From Crocinitomix sp. (lineage in GTDB: Bacteria; Bacteroidota; Bacteroidia; Flavobacteriales_D; Crocinitomicaceae), in NCBI GenBank assembly GCA_013138735.1, contig WTCE01000041.1, positions 50,868-114,867 of the forward strand: DNA of 64,000 nucleotides, in the 5' to 3' direction. Shown piece by piece: positions 1-10,700 of this stretch (the stretch's first letter is position 1; each line of letters starts with the position of its first letter). A program made the translations under genes and the position numbers. The notes below the pieces were generated by a model. That model was not told where the DNA came from. It saw only the letters and a program-made list of their open reading frames with translations, and did not search any database.

Positions 1-1
1 T

Positions 2-121
2 ATTTCTGAAGGTTCATCAAAGGTCAACATAAATGGTAAACCGGCAGCTAGAGAGGGTGATCCTACAAAACATGAGGGCAAAATTATGTCAGGTAGTGAT
101 AACGTGAATATTGGTGGATAA
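2..121 (+). CDS. PAAR-domain spike tip protein, C-terminal end (gene starts before the window)
   Basis: Only the last 39 residues are present, open from the window edge to the TAA at 119-121. They contain the PAAR-family pattern of short glycine-rich turns: VNINGKPAAREGD near the start and VNIGG at the very end. In contractile injection systems such a protein caps the VgrG/gp5-like spike and forms the membrane-piercing tip. The gp25-like baseplate gene follows 26 bp downstream on the same strand, which supports the eCIS assignment (Afp10-like role). The family is inferred from this motif and context because the N-terminal part is outside the window. Confidence 0.7.
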   Translation: MSEGSSKVNINGKPAAREGDPTKHEGKIMSGSDNVNIGG

Positions 122-147
122 TAAATAATTAAAGTAAAAAAGAAGAA

Positions 148-567
148 ATGAACAGCAAAGAATTGGATACGCTTTTTCTTGGAAGAGGTTGGGGATTTCC
201 GCCAACATTTAATAAGGGAGATAGAAGCCTAGAAATGGTGAGTGGCGAAATTGACATTCGTCAAAGTTTAGGAATTCTTCTAAGCACAACTCTTGGCGAA
301 CGAACCATTCACCCAGATTTTGGTTGTCAATTGGACGAATACTTATTTCAACCCATGACAACCAGTTTAACCACTCTAGTAAAAGATATTGTAGAAAGAG
401 CAATTGTAGAACACGAATCTAGAATTGAATTACTCGGGATAAATTTAAATTTAGAACAAGAAGTAGAAGGAGTATTGCTCCTTGAAATTGAATACCTGAT
501 TAGCGCAACAAATTCACGGAGTAATTATGTCTATCCCTTCTATTTAGAAGAAGGAACTAATACCTAA
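148..567 (+). CDS. gp25/GPW-like baseplate wedge protein of the eCIS
   Basis: A 139-residue protein with the hallmarks of the gp25/GPW lysozyme-like baseplate family. GWGFPPTF lies near the N-terminus, followed by a DIRQSLGILLSTTLGERTIHPDFGC segment (the family's conserved 'LGER.. p.fG' core) at about residues 35-58, and a C-terminal beta region ending in YPFYLEEG. Its job is structural: it helps connect the sheath to the baseplate (Afp9-like). The length is normal for the family. The ATG is preceded by an A/G-rich stretch (AAGAAGAA) and the next gene starts 2 bp after the stop, so it is part of one long operon. Confidence 0.88.
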   Translation: MNSKELDTLFLGRGWGFPPTFNKGDRSLEMVSGEIDIRQSLGILLSTTLGERTIHPDFGCQLDEYLFQPMTTSLTTLVKDIVERAIVEHESRIELLGINLNLEQEVEGVLLLEIEYLISATNSRSNYVYPFYLEEGTNT

Positions 568-569
568 TC

Positions 570-3500
570 ATGCCAGAGCAAAATTGTAATAAAATAAATC
601 CATTAAGACTGCAAGGAACGGCACAGGAAGACCGATCCCCAAAATTGTTGGATCCTGATTTGGTAAAAATCGACGGTAAAACACCGCAAGATTATCATGA
701 CATTATTACCAAATTGGCAGGAATTACCCAGTACTATAATTCTAATAATCGACGAGACGGAGATTGGGAAGCATTTTTCAATGGAATCACATCAGAAAGT
801 GATGATCCGCACTTAGCATTATTTAATGCATTTATAGAATTAATAAAGTATGCCCAAAACGATATTAATGACCTTACCGAAAAACATTTAGCCTTTTATT
901 ATGAAGATGTTTTACAAATTGCAAAAAAGGCCGCAACACCAGATGAAGCACATATTCTATTTACATTAGCCAATAATATTAACGCACATTTAGTAGAAGA
1001 CGAAACAGCACTAAAGGCGGGTAAAGATGCTAATGGAAAAGGAAGGGTATTTGCCACAAATGATGAAATAGTTGTTAATAATGCAAAAATTTCAGGCCTT
1101 AAGTCAGTCTTTACAAAAGTAGATGACGTAACTGGAATTCAAAAGGTTTATGCCGCTCAAATTGCAAATTCAGGAGATGGAATCGGTGGAGATTTGGATG
1201 AAGAAAATCCTAAATGGGCTGCTTTTGGAAAACCTCAAGCAGGATTGGATTCAGTAACCATGGAAGACGCGGCATTGGGCTTCGCCATTGTTAGCCCGTT
1301 TTTATTGATGAAAGAAGGGGTAAGAACGCTTGAGTTGACATTTACATTTGTTTCTACTCATGAAATTGAAGCAACAGATTTAACGGTTGATGACTTCACA
1401 ATATATCTTTCTGGTGAGGAAGAGTGGATTAGTGTTACACCTACAGCAGTTTCTGTACCAAGTACTTCAACATTCGCTATAAGTTTCTCTTTGGCAGCAG
1501 ACGAAAAACCTGTAATGGGATATGATGAGGATGTTTTTGAAGAAAATTATAACACTACCGAACCAATTTTGAAACTTTTGGTGAATCAATCTGATTCAAA
1601 AAATGTTTATTCCAAATTACTCAAATATGGGCTAAGTTCAGTAGCAATAAACTTAGCTGTCAACGGTGTAACGGAATTGGTTTTGCAAAATGAAACGGGA
1701 ACATTAGATCCTTCAAAACCATTTGCACCCTTCGCTTCGCAACCTGTAATAGGTTCTGAATTTTATATTGGAAGTAAAGAGATTTTTAGTAAACCTTTGA
1801 CTGATTTAAGATTTGATATTGATTGGCAAGATAGGCCGTCCGTTTTCAATGATGTATATGATGAGTACAGCAGTTCTACGATCAATACTTCCGATTTTAA
1901 AATTAAACTGAATGCCTTAAGAGCAAAAAGTTGGGGGCATTACCTTTCTGAAGATGATATTAATTTGTTTGATGATGCAACAGATGATATTATTGGTACA
2001 GCATCCCTCGGTTCGGTATTTGATAAAGTGGTTGATGTTGCCGATTTTGACGAATATGCAACAAGTTTAAATAATGGCTTTGTACGAATGGAACTTACTG
2101 GCCCCAATGATACTTCTAATGGGTTAATTGCATTTGGACATGGACAATATCAAGATCTATACGTAACGGCATCCATCAATAAATCAAGGTGGGATATCGA
2201 TCCAGATACGGTAGTATTACCGAAAAAACCTTATACCCCCAAAATAAAATCAATCGCCGTAAATTATTCGGCGGCACTAACAATTAGTTTAGTCGCAAGT
2301 CCGTCAAGCGATTCAATAGATGGCAGTTTTTTCCATATTGGACCTTTCGGGATTGTTGAAAAAGAACCAGTTTTGGCGGTGGGCGTTGGTTTTATTCCTG
2401 AATTTATAAATGAAGGAAATTTTTATGTTGGATTGGAAGACTTAGTGCTACCCCAAAATCTGAATATTTTATTCCAAGTGGCAGAAGGAAGCGAAAATCC
2501 AGATTTATTGCCAGCCGAGATTCAATGGAAGTATTTAGTGAATAATGTATGGCATAAGTTTGTCTCAACAGAAATTTTAGGCGATTCAACCAATGGATTG
2601 ATTAATTCTGGAATCATAAAACTTGCTTTGCCAAAAACCATGAATGATGATAATACATGGTTACCACCAAATTACTATTGGCTTAAAGGTGAAGTTTTAA
2701 CCGAATCCGATTCAGTATGCGAGCTAATTAATTTGCATCCACAAGCCATTACAGCCACTTTTAGCGATAATGAAAATGATGTTTCGCATTTAGCGGATCC
2801 TTTAGAAGCTGAAACAGTTAACAAATTGGCAAGTAGCAATAGCGCTATTCGCAAAGTAGAGCAGCCTTATGCCTCATTTAAGGGGAAATTACCCGAAGAA
2901 GAGGATAATTATTACCAACGAGTAGCAGAACGTTTACGCCATAAAAATCGCGCGATCACAATTTGGGATTATGAACGAATTGTATTGGAAGAATTTCCTT
3001 CCATTTACAAAATAAAATGTTTGAATCACACGCGAATGACTGTTAAGTATTCTGAGCAAGCTCCAGGCAATGTATCGCTCGTTGTTATTTCAAACCTTAG
3101 AAATCAAAACGCAATAAACCCATTTCAACCGACTACAAGTTTAGCCACGCTTCAAGCGATTGCGGCCTTTTTAGAACCTTTGAAAAATCCTTTCACAACA
3201 TTGCATGTGAAAAACCCATATTTCGAAGAAATTAAAGTCAAGTTTAATGTGCGTTTATTACCCAATAAAGATGAAGGTTTTTATGAATTGCAATTAGAAA
3301 TTGATTTGAAAAAATACCTGTCTCCATGGGCTTATGAAGAAGGAGAGGATATTTCTTTTGACGGTATAATTCACAAGTCAAAAATTATAAATTTCATTGA
3401 AGAGTTAGACTATGTTGATTATTTGACATGTTTTGAAATGTATCATGTTATTGAAGGTGATGAATCAAACTTAAAAGATACAAATCAAGCAGAAGCATCC

Positions 3501-3659
3501 AAGTCAAGTGCAATTCTAGTTTCATCTGGTTCACATGCTGTAACAGTACTAACAACAGACGATTGTGCTTGTGATGGAGATAACGTTATAAATGAAACAA
3601 TTACGGATGGCATTGGAGCAATGACCGTCAATTACGACCTATTAGTTAATAAACCATAA
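570..3659 (+). CDS. Large eCIS baseplate protein (Afp11-like, baseplate-J related)
   Basis: A 1029-residue protein without signal peptide or membrane segments. The N-terminal ~150 residues (helical, with DPHLALFNAFIELIKYAQND) resemble the start of large Bacteroidota eCIS baseplate proteins. The middle is beta-rich, and the last ~250 residues contain YYQRVAERLRHKNRAI followed by WDYERIVLEEFPSIYKIKC, a region typical of baseplate-J/gp6-related wedge proteins. It most likely builds the baseplate ring together with the product at 4693. The ATG lies 2 bp after the gp25 stop. The division of labour between this and the second large baseplate protein is inferred from order and size, not from a clear motif. 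Confidence 0.75.
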   Translation: MPEQNCNKINPLRLQGTAQEDRSPKLLDPDLVKIDGKTPQDYHDIITKLAGITQYYNSNNRRDGDWEAFFNGITSESDDPHLALFNAFIELIKYAQNDINDLTEKHLAFYYEDVLQIAKKAATPDEAHILFTLANNINAHLVEDETALKAGKDANGKGRVFATNDEIVVNNAKISGLKSVFTKVDDVTGIQKVYAAQIANSGDGIGGDLDEENPKWAAFGKPQAGLDSVTMEDAALGFAIVSPFLLMKEGVRTLELTFTFVSTHEIEATDLTVDDFTIYLSGEEEWISVTPTAVSVPSTSTFAISFSLAADEKPVMGYDEDVFEENYNTTEPILKLLVNQSDSKNVYSKLLKYGLSSVAINLAVNGVTELVLQNETGTLDPSKPFAPFASQPVIGSEFYIGSKEIFSKPLTDLRFDIDWQDRPSVFNDVYDEYSSSTINTSDFKIKLNALRAKSWGHYLSEDDINLFDDATDDIIGTASLGSVFDKVVDVADFDEYATSLNNGFVRMELTGPNDTSNGLIAFGHGQYQDLYVTASINKSRWDIDPDTVVLPKKPYTPKIKSIAVNYSAALTISLVASPSSDSIDGSFFHIGPFGIVEKEPVLAVGVGFIPEFINEGNFYVGLEDLVLPQNLNILFQVAEGSENPDLLPAEIQWKYLVNNVWHKFVSTEILGDSTNGLINSGIIKLALPKTMNDDNTWLPPNYYWLKGEVLTESDSVCELINLHPQAITATFSDNENDVSHLADPLEAETVNKLASSNSAIRKVEQPYASFKGKLPEEEDNYYQRVAERLRHKNRAITIWDYERIVLEEFPSIYKIKCLNHTRMTVKYSEQAPGNVSLVVISNLRNQNAINPFQPTTSLATLQAIAAFLEPLKNPFTTLHVKNPYFEEIKVKFNVRLLPNKDEGFYELQLEIDLKKYLSPWAYEEGEDISFDGIIHKSKIINFIEELDYVDYLTCFEMYHVIEGDESNLKDTNQAEASKSSAILVSSGSHAVTVLTTDDCACDGDNVINETITDGIGAMTVNYDLLVNKP

Positions 3660-3663
3660 TATT

Positions 3664-4686
3664 ATGTCTACAGATAGAGATTTAATTAAAGAGAAATTCC
3701 AAAACGGTGATAAACCGAATGCAGCCGATTTTGCACGAATAATCGATTCTACCATCAATTTTACAGATGATAATGTGTCCGTTGTTGGAGGGAAAGTTGG
3801 TATAAAAACTACAGATCCAAAGGCAACCTTGCATGTTTATGATGATAATCCTGATGGTGTTACTCCAGGAATTGGTGGGGCAGCATTAATGATCGGTAAT
3901 CAGGCTGGTAAAAATATTTCTATAGACGCCAATGAAATTACTGCGAAAAACGTGGCGGCGCCAAGTATTCTGCATTTAAACCCTGATGGTGGCCATGTCA
4001 CAATTCATTCAAATCCTATAAGCGATTCTACAATTATTTTCAATGATACCGGTAAGGTTGGTATAGGAACATTATCACCTCAAGGCCCATTTCATGTTAA
4101 TACGGCTAATAATCCTGTCATAGTTGATGATTCAGGTAATTTAGGAATCGGCACGACAACACCGAGTGACTCGTTGCATATAAAAGAGACGGATCCGATA
4201 TTAAAGATTGAACGCAGAAATGGTAGCGGAGTTAATGCACGCATGACAATTTCTGCCAATACAATTAATAGTGATCAATTTCCGGATAGTTGGGGGTTGG
4301 TTTTACAAGAGAATGAAGATCCGCTTTTTGTTTTTGGGGATCTTTTTTACAGTAAATCATTTTCAGCAATTTCCGATAAAAAAATGAAAAAAAATATCAC
4401 CAAGTTAAAGCTTGGCTTGGCGGATATTTTAAAGTTGAATCCAGTTACATTTAATTGGAAGAAGGATGATGCCGGAACCGAAAAAACAATCGGACTTATA
4501 GCACAGGAAGTAAATGAAATTATACCTCAGGCAATCAATCAAGGGACAAGTGAAGGAGCTCCTATGGGAATTTCCTATAACGAGTTGACACCAGTATTAG
4601 TTAAGGCTGTGCAAGAGCAACAAAGCCATATTGAAAAGCTAGAAGCAAGATTAGCGAAATTGGAAAAAATGATGCAAAAAAAATAA
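3664..4686 (+). CDS. eCIS tail fibre with C-terminal S74-type intramolecular chaperone domain
   Basis: A 340-residue fibre-like protein. After a short N-terminal attachment region come repeated GIGT-x-x-P / LHV-type beta repeats (residues ~40-175), typical of trimeric fibre shafts. Residues ~237-330 match the S74 peptidase/intramolecular chaperone family: SDKKMKKNITKLKLGL, then a PVTFNWK segment, IGLIAQEVNEIIPQA and a final coiled coil (EQQSHIEKLEARLAKLEKMM). In such proteins this domain drives trimerisation and may cleave itself off; the leading Ser237-Asp pair is present. It sits between the two large baseplate genes, so it probably supplies receptor binding for the particle (Afp13-like role, inferred). 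Confidence 0.82.
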   Translation: MSTDRDLIKEKFQNGDKPNAADFARIIDSTINFTDDNVSVVGGKVGIKTTDPKATLHVYDDNPDGVTPGIGGAALMIGNQAGKNISIDANEITAKNVAAPSILHLNPDGGHVTIHSNPISDSTIIFNDTGKVGIGTLSPQGPFHVNTANNPVIVDDSGNLGIGTTTPSDSLHIKETDPILKIERRNGSGVNARMTISANTINSDQFPDSWGLVLQENEDPLFVFGDLFYSKSFSAISDKKMKKNITKLKLGLADILKLNPVTFNWKKDDAGTEKTIGLIAQEVNEIIPQAINQGTSEGAPMGISYNELTPVLVKAVQEQQSHIEKLEARLAKLEKMMQKK

Positions 4687-4692
4687 GACAAC

Positions 4693-7600
4693 GTGAGTAG
4701 CCAAGACCACATAACGATAAGTGCAAAACCTTCTGAAAAAGAAAGCAAAAATTTCGATTTATTGCGTGAAGAGGGAATTAACTACCTGCAAAAAGTTGCA
4801 GGCAAAATTTGGACGGATTATAACTTGCATGATCCTGGTGTTACAATATTAGAGCAATTGTGTTATGCAATTAATGATATTGGATACCGTGCCAATTTAG
4901 ATATAAAAGATCTGCTTGCCATTAATGAGGATGATGACACAAGCGCGGATTTAAATAATTTTTATACTGCCCGTGAAATTTTAACCAATGCACCCTTCAC
5001 AAAAAATGATTATCGAAAATTATTAATTGATTGTGATGGAATTAAAAATGCTTGGTTTGATATTACTAAAAAATCTGAGGTTGATTTTTATGTCGATCCA
5101 AACGCCAAAGAAATAACATACATTGAAAATGCTTTTACTGGCAAAATTGATCTAAATGGATTGTATGACGTTCTCTTAGAATTTGATTATTCTGATGAAT
5201 TTGGTGATTTAAATGACAATACACTTGTACATGAAATTGAAATAGAAACAGGTGATTTAAAAGGACTGATTCTTGAAATTACTATTGAGTTTCCGTATTG
5301 GGATGTTGAATGGGAAACAGGTAAAAGCTGGGATGATTTAATTGATGTAAAAGAAAGCATTAAAAAGATATACATTGAATTGAATAATTCAGTAAAAGGA
5401 TTTACAATTGAGATTGAAGTCAGTCCAGCAAATGTTATTTCAGTTCAAGTAGCAGATAGTAGCGGGATTTCATTTGTGGATAAGCCCTTATTAGCGGCAG
5501 CATTAAAAACAACAATAGATGATCTTTTAGACGTAGCAGGTGCAGGAGATGATAATTTATTGGTGCAACAACAAAACAAAGTAGCAGAAACATTACTGCT
5601 GTTGGACAAAGCAAAAGCCGTGCTGCACGAAAACCGCAATTTATGCGAAGATTTTGTGCGCTTTAGTGCCCTTAAAATTGAAGAAATTGCCATTTGTGCT
5701 GACATTGAATTAATGGCAGATGCAAATACAGAAGAAGTATTGGCAGAAATTTATTTCCTCGTAGGACAATTTTTAGCGCCCGATATCCATTTCTATTCCT
5801 TCGCAGAAATGTTGGAAAAGGACAATACAACAGAAGAAATATTTGAAGGTCCACGTCTCGATCATGGTTTTATTGATACCACCGAATTAGAGGCAAGCAG
5901 CCGAATGAAAAATATCCATGTTTCTGATCTCATTAGCATCATTATGGATATTGAAGGCGTTGTTGCCGTTAAAGAAATTCAAATTGGTAGTATTCCTTTG
6001 GGTGATTCCTCAGTTGTTGCTCAAAGTGTGCTTTGGTGTTTGGAACTTGCTTGGGAAAAGAATTTTGTTCCGCGTATAAGTCCAGAACAATCTAAAATTA
6101 TCTTCATAAAAAAAGGAATTCCTTTCATTGCTGATGAAGAAATTGTTGAAGACCTATTAGAAGCTAAAAAGGCTGAGGTAAGTGCTGTAAATGCTGTTGT
6201 TACTCAACCAGATTTGCCAGTACCAAATGGCTTATTTTATAATTTGGCTGATTATGAAACCATACAAACGGGTTTTCCAGAAAATTATGGGATCGGTAAT
6301 GTTGGCTTAGCAGATTCTGCTTCTGATGAACGCAAATCTCAAGCCAATCAACTTAAAGCATATTTATTGTTTTTTGATCAGTTTTTGGCAAATTATTGCT
6401 CACAATTGGCAAACGTCAAAGAACTATTTTCAATGAATAGTGACATTGATAAAACCTATTTCCATCAATCGTTATTTGATATTCCAAACGGAGCAAACCT
6501 GTTTAAAGATTTTATTGATCAAGCTGGATTGAAAAGTGACCCAACAAAAGATAGTACAGATGATGTTAAATTAGCCTGGGAAGCATTTAAGGCAAAAGAT
6601 CAATTGATTACAGAGCAATTCCTTTGTGATGACGCAATTGAAAAATCAAGGGCAGATACTTTAGGATGTATCATTGAAGGAAAAGAAGCCTTTTTGAAAC
6701 GCCGTAACATGTTTTTAGACCATTTGCTAGCAAGGTTTAGTGAGCAGTTTACTGATTATGCCATGCTCGCATACAAAATGGACGGAGCTAAAGCAGATCA
6801 AGAACTGATTGATGATAAGTTGGCGTTTTTACAATGTTATCCAGAACTGAGTTATAGAAGAGGGCAGGCCTTTAACTATCTCAAACCAGCTTGGGATAAT
6901 GATAATGTTGCGGGACTTCAAAAAAAAGTAGCAAGCTTATTAGGAATCGATAACTATAATCAACGCGACTTAAGTTGTCCTCCACCTTTGACCAATTTTA
7001 TAAAATTCAAAGACTCAGATGGAAAATGGCGCTTTAGATTTGTAAATAAGGGCAATGACATTTTATTAAAAAGTGAAGCCTACAATAGTACTTCGGGCCG
7101 AACAACTGGTATTAAATCCGTTTTAAATAATGGGATTACGTATGCCAATTATGATTTGTTAACTGCGGTAGATGGGAAATTCTATTACAACCTTGTAGCG
7201 CAAAATGGCGAAATAATTGGAACAAGTAATTTGTATGAAACCATTGCGGAACGGGATGACGCCTTGGAACAATTAGTCACCATCTTGAGAGGAGAATGTA
7301 GTGGAGAAGGATTTTATTTATTGGAGCATATTTTGCTTCGACCAAGAGTGGCACCTGAAGACGACTTTTTACCCGTAAGCTTTCAAGAGGATTGTTATTG
7401 CGAAGGAAATGAAGATGCATACTCATTTAGAGCGACTTGCATTTTACCCTACTGGATCGGTAGGTTTACGAATATGGATTTCAGAAGATTTGTGGAACGT
7501 ACAATTCGGGAAGAAACTCCAGCGCATATTTTTATGAAAATTTGTTGGATCGATCAAGAGCATATGTCGGATTTTCAAGTTGCACATAAGGCGTGGCTTG

Positions 7601-7791
7601 AAGCTTTGGAACCTTGCCCTCCAATTCAAACAGAATTAACTGAAAAGCAAAATAATTTAATTGCAGTTCTGAATACACTCAGAAATGTTTACCCCGTATC
7701 GCATTTATACGATTGTCAAGAATCACAAGACAGTCCAGTCATGTTAGGACAATCAATTTTAGGAACTTTTATACCGAACGAAAATGAGTAA
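4693..7791 (+). CDS. Second large eCIS baseplate protein (Afp12-like / J-like)
   Basis: A 1032-residue soluble protein starting at GTG, 6 bp after the fibre gene. Residues ~40-60 carry IWTDYNLHDPGVTILEQ, a signature shared by large baseplate assembly proteins of contractile systems. The C-terminal region has LLEHILLRP, then CYCEGNEDAYSFRATCILPYW and a conserved FVERTIREETPAHIFMKICW stretch typical of these proteins. The middle is acidic and probably a variable insertion. It likely forms wedge or ring contacts next to the product at 570. The GTG start is favoured because no ATG lies near the N-terminus and the conserved region begins about 40 residues in. The last 8 bp overlap the next gene. 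Confidence 0.75.
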   Translation: MSSQDHITISAKPSEKESKNFDLLREEGINYLQKVAGKIWTDYNLHDPGVTILEQLCYAINDIGYRANLDIKDLLAINEDDDTSADLNNFYTAREILTNAPFTKNDYRKLLIDCDGIKNAWFDITKKSEVDFYVDPNAKEITYIENAFTGKIDLNGLYDVLLEFDYSDEFGDLNDNTLVHEIEIETGDLKGLILEITIEFPYWDVEWETGKSWDDLIDVKESIKKIYIELNNSVKGFTIEIEVSPANVISVQVADSSGISFVDKPLLAAALKTTIDDLLDVAGAGDDNLLVQQQNKVAETLLLLDKAKAVLHENRNLCEDFVRFSALKIEEIAICADIELMADANTEEVLAEIYFLVGQFLAPDIHFYSFAEMLEKDNTTEEIFEGPRLDHGFIDTTELEASSRMKNIHVSDLISIIMDIEGVVAVKEIQIGSIPLGDSSVVAQSVLWCLELAWEKNFVPRISPEQSKIIFIKKGIPFIADEEIVEDLLEAKKAEVSAVNAVVTQPDLPVPNGLFYNLADYETIQTGFPENYGIGNVGLADSASDERKSQANQLKAYLLFFDQFLANYCSQLANVKELFSMNSDIDKTYFHQSLFDIPNGANLFKDFIDQAGLKSDPTKDSTDDVKLAWEAFKAKDQLITEQFLCDDAIEKSRADTLGCIIEGKEAFLKRRNMFLDHLLARFSEQFTDYAMLAYKMDGAKADQELIDDKLAFLQCYPELSYRRGQAFNYLKPAWDNDNVAGLQKKVASLLGIDNYNQRDLSCPPPLTNFIKFKDSDGKWRFRFVNKGNDILLKSEAYNSTSGRTTGIKSVLNNGITYANYDLLTAVDGKFYYNLVAQNGEIIGTSNLYETIAERDDALEQLVTILRGECSGEGFYLLEHILLRPRVAPEDDFLPVSFQEDCYCEGNEDAYSFRATCILPYWIGRFTNMDFRRFVERTIREETPAHIFMKICWIDQEHMSDFQVAHKAWLEALEPCPPIQTELTEKQNNLIAVLNTLRNVYPVSHLYDCQESQDSPVMLGQSILGTFIPNENE

Positions 7792-10700
7792 TACAGTAAC
7801 AACATTAGCAGATGAATTGAATAATTCATATCCGGTTTTCGAAGCCAATCAATTGCTTACAAGCACACACTTAAATCAGTTGCGCACTTATTTGGACGTA
7901 CAAGACCGCTTGAGTCGAGTAAAGTTGGTTGGAATGGGAATCGTATGCGGATTGGAAGTCTCATACGATAGTAACGTCATTTCAATAAGTGGCGGTACAG
8001 GAGTGACCTCACAAGGTTTTCTTGTTGAAATTCCTGAAAGTAATTTCCCTAAGTGTACCTTGGCTAGTTATTTCGATCCAGAAAATTATGCGCCATTTAT
8101 TACGGAAGCACCTACATTAACAGGGCAAATACCTATGTATGAATTGCTCCCTTCGGGTGCAACGGAGCCAGCAACACTCGAAGTAATTAATTTTAATGAC
8201 TCTGATTTTGCAGGGTTTTTAGAAGACAAAGTAGTGGTACTGTTTGTTGAATTTGAAGATATAGATCTAGAATCTTGCTTGGGTCAAAATTGTGACGATA
8301 GAGGGATTTCTCGCAAGTTCACTATCCGTAGACTTTTGTTGAATTGTGATGATGTAGACGCGATAATTAAAAGCGGGTATAATATCATATCTCCTCAAAC
8401 ATTGGATGGTAACTTTAATCAAAGATTTAATCAGAATTATGCGGCAATGCCATCCGCTTCATTGATTCCTCACAACACATTACCGGCGAATTTTAATACA
8501 GCCTATCAAAGTTTAAATACAGCTGAAACGCTTCAAGACAGATTTGAAGTAATCTTTCCCAATCTTGCGCTCAATCCATTACGTGGGTTAGATACATTAA
8601 TCACTGAAGCCTATCAAAGATTTTCGCCTTTATTACAAAACTTAATTAGCATCACACAAATAAACGATCTTCAAACCGATTTTGATGCTTTTTTGGCCGA
8701 ATGTAAAACAAATAACACCGTTCAATATTATTATGATTTTGCTAAAGACATTATAAAAGCATACAATGAATTTTTTGATGGAGCATTTGATTTAACCGCC
8801 GAGTGCTGTCCAGATCAAGATGCTTTTAAACGACACCTAGTGTTGGGTAAAGTTAAAGCAGGCTTTGGTTGTCCAGAAACAGAAGATGAATGCAGACCAA
8901 AGCTTTATCGTACACATTTCATTCAGTCACCAATTTATAATCAACAAAAAGATAAATTGGCCGAAGTGCGTAATAATTTTAAACGCCTAGTTGAAATGAT
9001 TTCAGGATTTCAAACTTCACATCCGGCCATTGGGCCTTTAAAAGTAACACCGAGTGATGAAAAACAGCACCTGTTGGAGTATCGAAGTATCCCGTTCTAC
9101 TATTCAGTAGCGCCTTTATTTAAATATTGGAATTATAACCTGTCAAAAAAATGCCGTTCTGAATGGAATTTAGGCTATAATGCTGATGCATTTGATGTGC
9201 CCAATGATTCAAGCCAATATCCGCTTGCTTTCTGCAAGGATAAACATAATTTTTATCGGATTGAAGGGCTTTTAAATAAGCCGCATAACGAAATTAGAGA
9301 GCAACTAGAAATACTCAAAAGAAAGTATCAACTTGAATTTGATGTGATGGCATTGAAATTACAAAAAGGTGTTGCTCCTGTTTCACATAAAGCCAATTGT
9401 GGAATTATCGATATTAAAGAGGATTATCTGCAATTAAGAAATGAAATAATTGCGGAAACAAAAAAATATTCGTGGTTACTCTCCAAGTTTTTTTACTTCA
9501 TTTCTAATGCGAGTGACATAATGGCTAGCATTTTTAAAGAAGGTGTAGTTGTAACCAATCAAAAAACGCACAAAGAGACACCTTTTGTTGGTGCAGCTTC
9601 AGATACAGGATTGGAAACGGGCGGCGCTCCTGATTTATCAATTTTTGCAGACGTATTGCAATCGATTAATGAGGTAGAAGAGTTAGTTAATGCAATGCCT
9701 ATTTGTATTGAAGATTTTAACTATGATGAATTCAAAAATGCATTTAAAGAATTGCAAGAACTATCCTTTGTTATAGCTGTTTCCTTCGAAAATGTAATAC
9801 GCAAGTTTTATACAGGTAATTCCATTGCCTTGATTTTAATGGCACCATTGATTCAAAATTTCATTGAGCGTTTTTTCTTAGTAAACTTTGGGTTCATAGG
9901 AAGTATTTATGATTTAAATGATATCCTTCGAAGTCATTGGGATGTGAAAATGAAATCAATCTATTTTTCCTATAAAAAACGTTTAGACGCAATTGACAAT
10001 GCTAAACTATTTTCAAATTTCGCGAAGAATAATCCAGGTTTAGAACATATGGCTGGCGTGCCTATAGGAGGAACGTTTATTATGGCGTACGAATCTGAAA
10101 CTTCGCCTAATGTTGTGATGGACTATGCTTTACACGGAAAACCTTGTTGCATTGATTATTTTCCAATGTGCAATGAAAATGCGCCTAAATATCCACCAGT
10201 GGCTAAAAACGTTTATTTCTTTTTAAATGATAAAATTGATCAAGGCGTCCCGGTTTATATTGATGTATTGGAATTCGCTATTGACTTAAATGAACCAACA
10301 GAAACATTAGACCTTGCTGAGTTCCCAGTTTTTACAACAGAGCAACAAAGCACAATGAAAGGAATTCCAGTGCGGATTCATAGTGAAGTGTTAGGAAGGG
10401 CAGTTGTTGAATATACCAGCACAAATAATTTTGACCTTGGAATTGATAAGTTTGAATTTACTGTAGTGAATGATAGAGGTGAAACTGACACAGCATGCGT
10501 TTTTGTTACAAAAGCAATTATAGGTGGAAACATCTTCTTGACAGTTGCTAAAAAGTTTGATGATTTCTTTAATACAGCAAATGACGCAGACGGAGAACAA
10601 GTAGAATTAGATGATGGTGGTCTAACTGGACCTGGAGGAGCTTATGATTATTCTAAGGAATTAAGGGGGCATCACCTAAACGGAGAATCAGAACTGGCCA